A DNA stretch of 64,000 nt from Breviolum minutum Mf 1.05b.01 (taxonomy: Eukaryota; Sar; Dinophyceae; Suessiales; Symbiodiniaceae): positions 1 through 64,000 of the forward strand of contig DF241477.1 in NCBI GenBank assembly GCA_000507305.1, in the 5' to 3' direction. This document shows positions 35,082-44,627 of this stretch, one piece after another. Below the pieces are notes generated by a model, which searched no databases, was not told the origin of the DNA, and saw nothing but the letters and a program-made list of their open reading frames with translations. Within the stretch, counting starts at the first letter, position 1. Every line of letters starts with the position of its first letter. A program made the position numbers and the translations under genes.

Positions 35082-35692
35082 ATTCATGTGCAAACAAAAT
35101 ATGTCTCTACAGAACTCTTAGCAAAGGGAGCATTCAAGTTTGAATTCATGTACTTGGATGAATTGATCAACCAATGACCCTATTTATATAAGCCAACACC
35201 CGAAATACAAAGTATACTGTATACTGATATTCTGATATATACTGATACTCAATAAAATCAAGACCAAGTTGTACACGTATCAGTTAGATGAATGCTAAAA
35301 GTATGCAGCGAAACGAGTGAGAGTCATGAGTCTCTGCTTTCTGGGTGCATCCGAATCACTGGGATCGATCCACTCCCTCACCCAGGATGCTGGCTCCCTC
35401 GTCACCACTAGGATGATGGATGACTTACTCCGCAAAATCCCAACCTAAACCTTTCCTATAATTGTCAACCAGGGGCAGCAACGCTTGAAAAATCATCCAA
35501 AAGGATGAGGGCCAAAACAACCCGATCGTTATAAGGTCATTATACTAACCATGCTATATTAACCACTGCAACATATCCATCTCGGTATGATACCTCCAAG
35601 TTTGGATTTACTGGGCAATTCAAAATGAAATCGCGGCCTTAACCTGAATTTTGTCGGCCATTTCCCCTTGGATAGGATATCCCAACAACTAA

Positions 35693-35793
35693 CTAGTTGG
35701 CGGTTTCAACCCCATTGAAAAATATTCGTCAAATTGGATCCTTTCCCCAAATAGGGATGAAAATAAAAACATATTTGAGTTGCCACCACCTAG
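35693..35793. mobile_element. Family A element
   Basis: CTAGTTGGCGGTTTCAACCC to GAGTTGCCACCACCTAG; ACTAA is present on both flanks. Confidence 0.8.
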
Positions 35794-35841
35794 ACTAACC
35801 TTTTGGGGGGTGATCCAAAACGGTCGCTATAAAAATTCCAC

Positions 35842-35903
35842 CTCCCAAGAATCCGCAGCTGCAGAATCACCAACAGCCAACTTCAAAGGCTCCAACAATC
35901 CAC
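35842..35903 (-). CDS. Short Ala/Leu-rich exon
   Basis: Follows ATCGGCAG|G and ends TGGGAG|GTGGAA. Encodes GLLEPLKLAVGDSAAADSWE. The frame stays open upstream as well, in a 119-codon minus ORF reaching 36186. Confidence 0.4.
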
Positions 35904-36246
35904 CTGCCGATGGCCCCCGAGCGTTTCGACAAACGGTTTTGATGGGTCGACTAGTCCCAGTCCCGTGCATAAGGTCATCATATATAGGAATATATATAGG
36001 AGGGTTTCTTCCCGGATTCTGTCCAGGACATAGCGGAAGGATTCTTATAGGGATCAAAAATTGCCTTCTCCCAAAATGGTAAAGAGGCTTCCGTTTAGAA
36101 ATGAGGGGTATCGGGCTAGTCCGCCCCGAGCAAAATATGTGTTTCCAGTGTTTTTGCTTCAATGGGATTCTGTGGAGAGCTGCCAAAATTCACCAAGCCA
36201 AATGGCCCAGGCCACAGGAAGGATGAAAAAGTCATTGGTACTCATA

Positions 36247-36348
36247 CCCATACCATCCAGGTCCATGTATGGTATATACACTTCCATTTACAGTAGTTAA
36301 TTTTTTATGGTAAATGTAGGTAAAAATACCATACATGGATGGTATGGG
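36247..36348. mobile_element. Family B element
   Basis: CCCATACCATCCAGGTCCAT to CATACATGGATGGTATGGG. Confidence 0.7.
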
Positions 36349-36662
36349 ATAAATCTGGCTGTGGATGCGTTGACCAGGAATTGAATCTCCGTGGCTGAAT
36401 TTGGTTGGAATTGGCAAAACTCCAAAGATCACAAACTCTCATCGTTTATCACAGCTGATCAACCTGCGCGCCCTGACGTGCCCCCCCAAAAAAAAGTCAA
36501 GGTTTCGTAAGGCCTGAGTTAGGGGGGTGGGTTGACGTTTGCCATGAGTTTGCCACGCAAAAAAGTCCACAAACGATACCCCCAACCGACGAATCAAGAC
36601 CTGTTAATTGCCCAAATGCTCCATGTAGGGAATATCTACCTATACGTTTATTTACCATACAT

Positions 36663-36924
36663 TTATGACCAAAAGTCTTGACCACAGCGCCATTCGCAGA
36701 GCTCGTCATATGGCCACCAGGCCGCCCCGATCCATTCTTGCCAGCTTGCATGCTCTTGCCAGACCTGCATCCAAAGAAACAAACACAAGCGAAAAAAAAA
36801 GCAAAAGCGTAGCAAAAACGCGTACCTCCTCCCAAACCCGGAGCTCATCATCCCACCACCAATACCACCGGCCCCCCTCCAAGAAATATTTGGGCACCGG
36901 CTCTGAAGCGAACATTGCGCTGAG
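36663..36924 (-). CDS. Trp-rich two-exon ORF with a small conventional intron
   Basis: Exon 36924-36826 follows GGAATGCTGCAG and ends GAG|GTACGC. A 61-base intron ends TTTGGATGCAG|G, and exon 36764-36663 runs in phase to a TAA. The joined 66 residues are strikingly rich in Trp (about 13), with clusters GGRWYWWWDDELRVWEE and WIGAAWWPYDELCEW. This intron contains no inverted-repeat element, unlike most others here. I do not recognise the domain; alternative frames over both exons are Gly-rich and cannot be excluded. Confidence 0.45.
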
Positions 36925-36985
36925 CTGCAGCATTCCCACGGCACCAAAAAAAGGATAAAAAGCAAAGTCACGAACTCTAAGCCTG

Positions 36986-37549
36986 CTAGCTAAGACGGTA
37001 ACGCACACAACATGGAGCAATCAAGCAAGTACGGCATGCACCGCGGTACCCAACTCTAAGTCCACTTTTGTTTCCACCAGTAGCACCGCACAGGCTAAGC
37101 TGTTGTGTTGCGATGCCACGTATAGCGCTGTCCCATGGTGTGAGCAAATGAAGTTTGGATCTCTCAAATTGTCCTCTATAGTGGTTGGGGTTGTGGACCG
37201 CGGCTGCCCAGAGCAGTTCGCGGTCCTTGATGTGACTTGGCGCCTGAAACTTCATCAGTACAAGTTGCACGTCCTCCAAATCTTCCAGAATGTTGGTATC
37301 TTTAAGGATCCGTAGTTGGAAGCGTGGAACGCCAATCTGCAGCGCCAAGCATTGTTTTAATGCCTTCACAGAAGATGGCACTTCATCTACGCTGACTGTC
37401 GCCTTTTCTTCGGCAGTTAGAGGCGAAATCACTCGCAGCATGGCAGCAATGGTCCAACAGGAAAAGCACCAAACGTCAAATTCCGAACAACAAGCTGGAT
37501 CTAACAATTGTGCAACACTATCTTTGCAAGAAAAGCGCTGTAGTAGCAT
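36986..37549 (-). CDS. Ubiquitin-like domain ORF, dinoflagellate UBL/ankyrin type, truncated
   Basis: The longest ORF in the window (187 codons). From the internal Met at 37441 the sequence begins MLRVISPLTAEEKATVSVDE and continues with VKALKQCLALQIGVPRFQLR and VQLVLMKF, the beta-grasp pattern of ubiquitin-like domains. Proteins with this start followed by ankyrin repeats are, from memory, abundant in Symbiodiniaceae. The linker DRELLWAAAVHNP matches the usual lead into ankyrin repeats, but the repeats are missing: the frame drifts into an unrelated tail and stops. It is therefore a truncated or decayed gene, or its ankyrin exons lie after an unseen intron. The true start is likely 37441. Confidence 0.6.
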   Translation of the reverse strand: MLLQRFSCKDSVAQLLDPACCSEFDVWCFSCWTIAAMLRVISPLTAEEKATVSVDEVPSSVKALKQCLALQIGVPRFQLRILKDTNILEDLEDVQLVLMKFQAPSHIKDRELLWAAAVHNPNHYRGQFERSKLHLLTPWDSAIRGIATQQLSLCGATGGNKSGLRVGYRGACRTCLIAPCCVRYRLS

Positions 37550-37619
37550 TGAAATCGGTATGAAGAATTCCTGAAGACTCCAGGGTCTGATCAGCGTCTG
37601 CTAACACTACATCTGTCAG

Positions 37620-37805
37620 GATCGCAAAATTGGGAAAAGGCCAAGCAGCCACACAGGCGAGTGCAAAAGCAAAGCGGCAAGCACACAAGGGCAGCGAGCG
37701 CAAAGGCAAAAAAGGCCAAGCGTCACACAAGCGAGCGCGAAGGCAAAGAGGCAAGCACACAAGGGCAGCGAGCGCAAAAGCAAAAACGCCAAGCAGTCAC
37801 AAGGA
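37620..37805. repeat. GC-rich minisatellite, about 74-bp period
   Basis: GGCAAGCACACAAGGGCAGC occurs at 37676 and 37750, within a wider array of GCAAAGCGGCAAGC-like words. It resembles the purine repeat at the window start. All ORFs over it are artefacts. Confidence 0.75.
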
Positions 37806-38740
37806 CGTAAGGTATACCATCTCTTGCTCTTTTATTGTTCGCGACTTTTTCGTTTCTAATTTTCATTATTTTGCGTCGTTCTTGCTTGTTTGTTTGTTGC
37901 TTTGCTCGTTTTTGACTCTCTGCGTTCCCTTTGCATTGTAGTTCTTATGTTTTGTTCCTTGTTTTGCTTGTTTTGGCTCTTTGTGTCCAGTTTTTTTTCG
38001 ATGTCCTGTTCGCTTTGGAGTTTGGCTCGTGGTTGGAACCATTTCTGAAAAAAACGGCTTCCGAGCCAATTTTTTTGTTTTTTGAAAATCCGAAAAATTC
38101 AATGTTTTTATTGTTTTGCATCTATCTAGCTGGTCGTTTTTTCTCCATTTCTGTTTGTGGGTTTTGAAAAATTGATGTCTGAATGTCATCAAAGAATAGT
38201 ACTGTAGTCTACTACTAGTCTACTGCTAGTCAGACTCCAACATCCCCTTTTCCCCGCGATCGCTAGTGCGCACACTAATCCCCACTGTGAGACTCATTGT
38301 TAAAAGCCTCAACATGATTTCGCTTTCTATTCGGCAGCATGTTGTTGACACGTGGCTGGAGAAATTGGACAATGTCGGCGTGTTCCTTCTGAGCTGCTAT
38401 CGATAGTGGAGCTGCGCCGCTGTCTGTAAGGCATTGAATGTGGTGTATATATTTCCCTACATGGATGCTTTTTTGGGTTATATAAGTGCTTCTTAACCCA
38501 CCAAAACGCTTGATCCCTTAGGAAAACGGCCATTTGAAGGGAGGACTTTTACGTGGCACCTCCAAGTTCCCGAAGGCCATCCTGACCGCGCCGGTGGTCA
38601 AGCCCGGGTAGACAAGTAAGGTAGACCTTACACCCCCAAAAAATAACATCCATTACCTGGGTCTAAGGGTTTCAACAACCTGGGGAGTTTAGGGTTTTTT
38701 TTAATTTTCATTACACATACCAATCTGATAAAAAATATGA
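37806..38740. other. T-rich spacer, no confident gene
   Basis: 37840-38160 is T/G-rich and low in complexity. Near 38500-38617 a short exon-like block is open on both strands (plus donor CAA|GTAAGG; minus acceptor GCGGTCAG|G), too short to call. Confidence 0.35.
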
Positions 38741-38742
38741 TA

Positions 38743-38883
38743 TACTGGGATGTTCATGGTGCTTAGTAAGTCAATTATAACCCCTATATAAGATTATATA
38801 AGTAAGTTATAAGTCCCCTAAGTGGGTGAAATAAACCAACTTACTAACGTTTGTTACGATCACTTCCATGGACACCAGAGTAC
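38743..38883. mobile_element. Family G element
   Basis: TACTGGGATGTTCATGG to CTTCCATGGACACCAGAGTA with a GTAAGTTATAAGTCCCC interior. Confidence 0.75.
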
Positions 38884-39149
38884 ACCCCCAAAAAATAGCA
38901 TTCTTTACCCAAAGTCATTGAGGTGTGGTGTTAGATGATGTTTCGGATTTCAATTGGGTGATTTTGTAGGTTCTATGTTAACTTTCAGGGTAACTTCAGG
39001 GTAACTTCAACCATCTTGATGTCATAAAACGGATCAACTAAACAGCCGCAGCTTGACAGAGAATCAGGAATTTTCAAACCCGGTGGTGTTTAAACCCTAA
39101 GAGATTGCTTAATGGCACAAAATCCCACCCATTTGGCACCCTCGGAGGG

Positions 39150-39740
39150 ATATATATATATATATATATATTTCCTCAAAAAAGCCTTTTGCAATGAAGC
39201 GTAGCATGCCGCGGTATGCACGAACAGACGAGCTGTGGGTTTCACGTAGAGCAAATTATGCGGAACAATGTCTGATATCAAACATATCATGTTTAAACTA
39301 CCTAATACAATATATATTATATACCTGTAAAAAAAAACATAGTACATGTATAGATAAAAGCTGTCATATTTTCATATCATATAACAAATATAAATATATA
39401 TCTTTTTTAATGAATATAATGTAAATAATATATATATATATACATAGTATATAAAAAAAAACCTATGAATATAGATAATGTATATGAAGTAAAACATACG
39501 AGTATATATAATAAACCAATTACATAAAATAACACACATATATTTTATATACAATATACTTATATATACAAATAATGTAAACAAAATAATATATATATGA
39601 CTATACATATTTTATCTAATATATACACTAAATAGAAAACTATAATATATATAAATTATACACATATATTTTCTATCTATGCTGACATAAGTTGGTGTTA
39701 CACATCATATAAATATGAATATATACATATACAGTTAGGC
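39150..39740. repeat. AT-rich tract with TA microsatellites
   Basis: Long runs of TA and ATAT words interrupted by short unique pieces. ORFs rich in Ile and Tyr here are compositional artefacts. Confidence 0.8.
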
Positions 39741-39854
39741 CCCATCCCCGGTGACTTTTTTTTCACCAAGATGCATTGACGTCGGAGGAGAGTTGGTCCT
39801 AGGATTCGGGGGAAAATGAACAGTCCAAAAACAGATTTCAAAACCACCACCTAA

Positions 39855-39960
39855 TACTCCCTGGAAGTTTAACATAGCCCGTGAAAAATCATGGTTGGAA
39901 GACTATTTTCCTATTGAAAAGGTAACTTTTCAGGGGCTATGTTAAACTTCGGGAGGGTAA
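39855..39960. mobile_element. Family C element between facing family A half-copies
   Basis: TCCCTGGAAGTTTAACATAG to GCTATGTTAAACTTCGGGAG. AAAACCACCACCTA lies just left and TAGGTGGTTTTGAAA just right, as two family A right ends facing each other. Confidence 0.7.
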
Positions 39961-40376
39961 TGCTTCTTTTTTTAGGTGGTTTTGAAATAATACTAGAGAA
40001 TATAATATACCAAAAATCAAGCCAATCAATTTTGTACAGATTTCTGTACCACATTCCTACCAATTAATGTGTTTTTTCTATATTTTTTGTTTTGCATGTT
40101 GATGATATGAAGTTCTCTTTTCGGAGGGGAAATGTTGCTGCAATATAAAATATTGTATGAAGAAGATCAGCCAATTTCGTGCCCTTCAAATTTTTGCTGC
40201 CTTTTTTTGGCGGCAATTGCGGATGGGTCGTATGTGAAGACGACCATTTCCCACAAAGGTAAGGGGAAGAACTTATACAAGGGTCATTATATTAAAAACC
40301 CAAACAAGGCACTATGATAGGGGAAATAGCCTCAAAATTACCCTACATTGGCATCAAGTTTGATCCCCCCAAAATT

Positions 40377-40462
40377 CCCATACAATCCATGTATTGTAAA
40401 TTTGCCTACATTTACCCAAAAAATCAACCAAATGTAGGTGTATATACCATACATGGTATGGG
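40377..40462. mobile_element. Family B element
   Basis: CCCATACAATCCATG to CATACATGGTATGGGA with TTTGCCTACATTTACC arm. Confidence 0.7.
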
Positions 40463-40580
40463 ATAGGTAATTTAATGACCCTTATACCGATGCATGTCAG
40501 ATCAGGGCCTTCAAAATACTACTTGTTATCTTAGATTTGCGACGTGCTTTTTCATGGTTAGAAAGGTTTGGTTAAAGCAT

Positions 40581-40672
40581 CCCATAGGATCCATGGGACT
40601 GGTATATTTACCTACATTTGGTTGATTTTTATGGTAAATGTAGGAAAATATACCATACATGGATCCTATAGG
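40581..40672. mobile_element. Family B element abutting an exon
   Basis: CCCATAGGATCCATGGG to CATACATGGATCCTATAGG. The minus-strand exon 40749-40659 reads into its terminal repeat and can splice at CAT|GTATGG. Confidence 0.8.
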
Positions 40673-40749
40673 TTTGCCCAGATGCTGAAATTAAATGGTG
40701 ATGAATCCCTTTTGCCGTTTGAAAAATTCCCCAGTGAATCCGATCAAAC
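40659..40749 (-). CDS. Unidentified exon ending in a family B donor
   Basis: Follows ACGGCAAG|G and runs 30 codons (FDRIHWGIFQTAKGIHHHL and onward) to CAT|GTATGG inside the element. The last codons, reading RIH, come from the element, as in the exon at 16274. The plus strand is open too (MLKLNGDESLLPFEKFPSES from 40680). Confidence 0.35.
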
Positions 40750-41015
40750 CTTGCCGTGAACGGTGAACTGGCAAACTTGGGGGGGCTGCTAGGATTAGTG
40801 ATTCGTGCAACGGCTGTGAGTTTTTGTCACTTAGCGATTGCCAATTTTGAGTTTTTCCCCCTCGTCTTTGTCACTTAATTACTACACAGCGAATCAAAAA
40901 TTATTTATTCACTATATTTCAGTTCCAGCGACATAGTCAAATATCATTATTTTTCACATTTTATTACATTTACAACTCTACTTATAGAGCACTTATACAC
41001 TATCCTTCTGCTATA

Positions 41016-41139
41016 CTACTGTTCATGCTTCAGAAATCCAGCTAACCAGTTGAGGTTGGTAGCTTACCCCCCATTATTAACAGGCTTTTATATACGTCCA
41101 AACGCTGGTTGGGAATGGGGATTTCAGCCATCAACAGTA
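41016..41139. mobile_element. Family H element
   Basis: TACTGTTCATGCTTCAGAAA at the left and GGATTTCAGCCATCAACAGT at the right. Confidence 0.75.
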
Positions 41140-41305
41140 CCATCAATGGGTGGTTTCTAAGAACATTCCAACAAAGCCCTGGAACATACCCCAGGTACCC
41201 CCCCAAAAAATAAAATATGAAAGGATTTCCTTCATAAAACAGGTGGATGAGGGTTTTTTTGGTATGTTCCCAGGGGATCCCGGGGGTATGTTGGAGTTGT
41301 CTTAC

Positions 41306-41391
41306 ATGGTTGTTTTCTCAGTGATTTTTTTCTTTTCACGCCAAGATGCTGCGATCGAAGCCATGGTATCTAACTTTTGGATCATCGTGAC
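41306..41391 (-). CDS. Unidentified helical exon
   Basis: Follows CTCGTCCAAG|G, encodes MIQKLDTMASIAASWREKKI and ends CCAT|GTAAGA, a strong donor. The plus strand also offers an exon (41341-41430, ending CAAG|GTGGGC). Confidence 0.4.
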
Positions 41392-41823
41392 CTTGGACGA
41401 GGTGAAGGCCAGCTACCAAGGTGGGCCCTTTTTTCGAAAACCTTTCCACCTTTATTTTCGTAGGGTGACATTTTCACCCCAGTGAAAGCCATTTATACAG
41501 ATATTTATATAAGGACATTTGTATATAGGGGTTGTTTCTGGTTATAACCCCACAAAAATTTATAACTGGTTCCATCTTGCCATCTTGTATGGGTTTTTTC
41601 CGGCTCAAAAGGTTCACCTAAATCTAAGGGAGAGTCAACCACACCCTTGAATTCTCGGGGAGTTTTCCCCCGGCAAAATCAAAAAAAAAACACCAACGGA
41701 GCCAATCTCTGGACTTTTCTGGTGTTAAACAAAAACGGTAACTGCAACTAACTAGTATGTTTAAGTGGTTGAATGGAATTTGAGTGGTAAAAACCATCCT
41801 AACAAAAAGCCAGTAAATTACAC

Positions 41824-41925
41824 TCATCTGGGGGCAAAACTTCAGGTCTTTAAGGGATTTTCTCCTTTTCGTGGGTGATTGCACCTCTCCATCCCGAAGA
41901 GAATCAGGGGGTGATTTTTTTAGTC
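41824..41925 (-). CDS. Unidentified basic exon
   Basis: Follows a strong acceptor CATTTTTTTCAG|G and ends ATGA|GTGTAA. Encodes a Lys/Arg-rich segment (SPTKRRKSLKDLKF). A longer plus-strand frame (41847-42039) is open over the same bases. Confidence 0.4.
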
Positions 41926-42227
41926 CTGAAAAAAATGACGCTGTTGGCTGTGGACAAATCCAGGATTTTGTGGGAAAAAACCACAACTTTAATGTTGAGA
42001 TCGTTAGAAATTTCACCCAAGATGAATATGAATGGCTGGTGTGAAAACATGTTGAATTTTATATGTCGACTTATCTGACCAAATAACCATCTGTCAACTG
42101 GTCAGATCTTCGTTTTTTCTCGACCCAAGGGACAATGTAATCGCGCAGTTTCCCTTCGGTGGCGCCTGACAGGTGAAATTGGGTTGAAAACGGGCCAAGC
42201 CTAAAGAGCTATACTAACCAATCCAAG

Positions 42228-42486
42228 GGGATGTCCCGTTGGAAGTTCGTAATTAAATGGTTAGGATCAATGAGTTACCCTCCCTGAAACTAACATATCT
42301 GACGTAGCACCTGAAAATGGGGGACCCCTGGAAGTTTGGAGATTCCGAACTTGGAAACCATCATTTTCAGGGCCGGAAATGTTAGTTTTAGGGAGGGTAT
42401 AACCTACTTATGGGCATATGGGGTATACTGGGCTTATAACCCACTGATCCTAACCATTGATCCTAACTTCCTGGGACATCCAAGTA
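42228..42486. mobile_element. Family I element split by a family C insertion
   Basis: Left part has GGATGTCCCGTTGGAAG..GGTTAGGATCAATG; right part has CATTGATCCTAACTTCCTGG and GACATCCAAGT. A full family C copy sits between. Confidence 0.7.
42275..42400. mobile_element. Family C element nested in family I
   Basis: TACCCTCCCTGAAACTAACA to TGTTAGTTTTAGGGAGGGTA. Confidence 0.8.
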
Positions 42487-42502
42487 CATAAATACCAATC
42501 CT

Positions 42503-42640
42503 GGTATGTCCTGCTGGTACTTAGGATCAATGGATTATTCCACCCCCATATATGTAGGTTGGATACGTCCTGTAAATAGGTGAAATAAACCAACTTACTA
42601 TACAGTTACCATCATCACTTCCATGGGTCCACCTGGGTGT
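42503..42640. mobile_element. Family G element
   Basis: ATGTCCTGCTGGTACTTAGG..AACCAACTTACTATAC..CACTTCCATGGGTCCACC. Confidence 0.6.
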
Positions 42641-42948
42641 GCCTACAAGGTGGCCGTTTTACGATCCAGTTATACTACAGGGGGTGGTGAAGTCATAACC
42701 CCCTATAGCCGTAGCCCCCTAAAATGAACCAATGGAAAACCTGAAAAGGGACTATTTCAAAAGGACATTTTTCAAATCTTCTACCAATTTTCAAGGCATA
42801 TTTGCTGGTAAATTCAGAAGGCTAAAGTCGGTGAAACGCAACAAAAAAATCCGACATTTCAATATATGACGAAGGAACTCCATTTGTTTCCGGTGTTTTT
42901 TAGGACCGTTTTGAAGGGATAAAAAAACTTTGGGATGCTCAGAAACAG

Positions 42949-43032
42949 TATCAAATTGAGTCGGGTTAGACGACCGGGTCTCTGGGAGACGGCGACTGGC
43001 ATCCCAGAAGAAAGCTCGATATTCATGGCTCC
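42949..43032 (-). CDS. Candidate exon, boundaries uncertain
   Basis: Follows TATCCGATAG|G in the phase required by the exon at 43.3 kb and encodes AMNIELSSGMPVAVSQRPG. A longer minus ORF (43111-42791) and a plus exon near 42902-42962 compete. Confidence 0.25.
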
Positions 43033-43258
43033 CTATCGGATACCCCCCCCTCATCACCGTTGGTTTTTGCAGTTTCCAATCTTTATTTTGTTTATCAAAT
43101 AGATACACCAAACCCTTTCAGCTGTAGTAGTGATTCGTGTTAGAAATCCGTTTTCTGACTTCCCGGAACCTCTTTATGTCCTCTATTTTTTGGGGCCCCC
43201 AAAAACCCGAATTTAAGGCCCTTCCCGGCCCTTCCAACCCATGGGACGCCGCACTTGC

Positions 43259-44574
43259 CATGTCGTAATTCATTTGTGTGGTGGTCCGAGCCAGGTTCTT
43301 CATCTCTGTTGATACCTGGCCCATTTAAAGGTGACCGTCCATCATGCGCGACAAATGGACACACGTTGCGCTTGAAAAAAACGCCGCCATAATACGTATG
43401 TTTTTCGACATGGTTGTAAATTGTGAAGGTTTTGGATAAACGCGGGTGTGGTGTGGAAATCTCCAAGAAATACGACGTATCTTTTGAATGATTGGTAGTT
43501 TGGATTGGGTCTCAACATATATCCCTCAAGTCTATCAAAAAAATATCAGTTGAAATTCAGGGTTTGCCATAATCACCTGAAACAAACCCAAAAAATTGGA
43601 GAAACCCTGTATCACCAAGGGACAAACGCTACCTGTCATTTTTTAGGGGCCCGATTTTCCCATCTAACAAGGTCCTTATGGTGGACCCCGAAATTAAACA
43701 ATTGGCCAAACTTAGGTCACTTTGGACAACAAAATTGAAACCTTTCAGTACACCTTGAAAGTTGGAACCATGGAACCTGAAAATCAGCCACTGGAAGTTT
43801 GGAGATTCCTATTGGAAATCATCATTTTGAGGTTCCATGTTAAACTTTGGGGGTGTAAGTCGTATGAGTAAACTCAACTGACATCAACTTACAAAAGGCA
43901 ATGTCAGCTTCAAGACAGGCGGGCTTCGTCGTTTTTGTCACCCGTGGAAAACTGGCATGGATGCTATGCAAATTGATGGCTTGTTAGATTTGTTGTTTTT
44001 TTCTAAGGTATCACACCACTTTCAGGTGAAAAAATATCTCGTTCTCAGGATACATTCCTATACCCATAGCATCCATGTATGGTCTATTTACCTACATTTA
44101 CCATCAAAATCGACCAAATGTAGGTAAATATACCACACATGGATGGATCCTATGGGATAGACACTTGGAATTGTTCATTGTTGGTTTGTGAATGTTTGTG
44201 ATATTTTTTGAACCCTTCAAACCATTTGGTGATAATCATTATATAATCCCCGCGTAAAAAAATGACAGGTAGCTGAAAAGTGGCCTTTCATGTTCACGAC
44301 CTGCCCTCCCCCGCTTGTAGTTTGTTTGTTTTGTCTTGGTTGTTGTACATGTCACTCCTGACATGTCTTACTCAAAAGTCTGCAAACGGCATCAATGATT
44401 GAAAAACACTTGTACTTATGTATCACATTGCAGTCATCGTGATTGTGACGACGTAGAAGTTATGTGATGAACTATGTATTTGTTTATTACAACCTGCTGG
44501 TAGCAGGTCTTGGAAACGGACTTGAACACACAAACACACAAAAAAAAACATCATAATCATCATCATCAACATCA

Positions 44575-44627
<53 letters not shown>

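Noticed and set aside
38512..42039. A plus-strand gene with exons near 38.6, 40.2, 40.7, 41.4 and 41.9 kb
   Set aside because: Phases do not chain well, and at 41.3 and 41.9 kb the minus strand has better splice signals. Kept only as an alternative reading.
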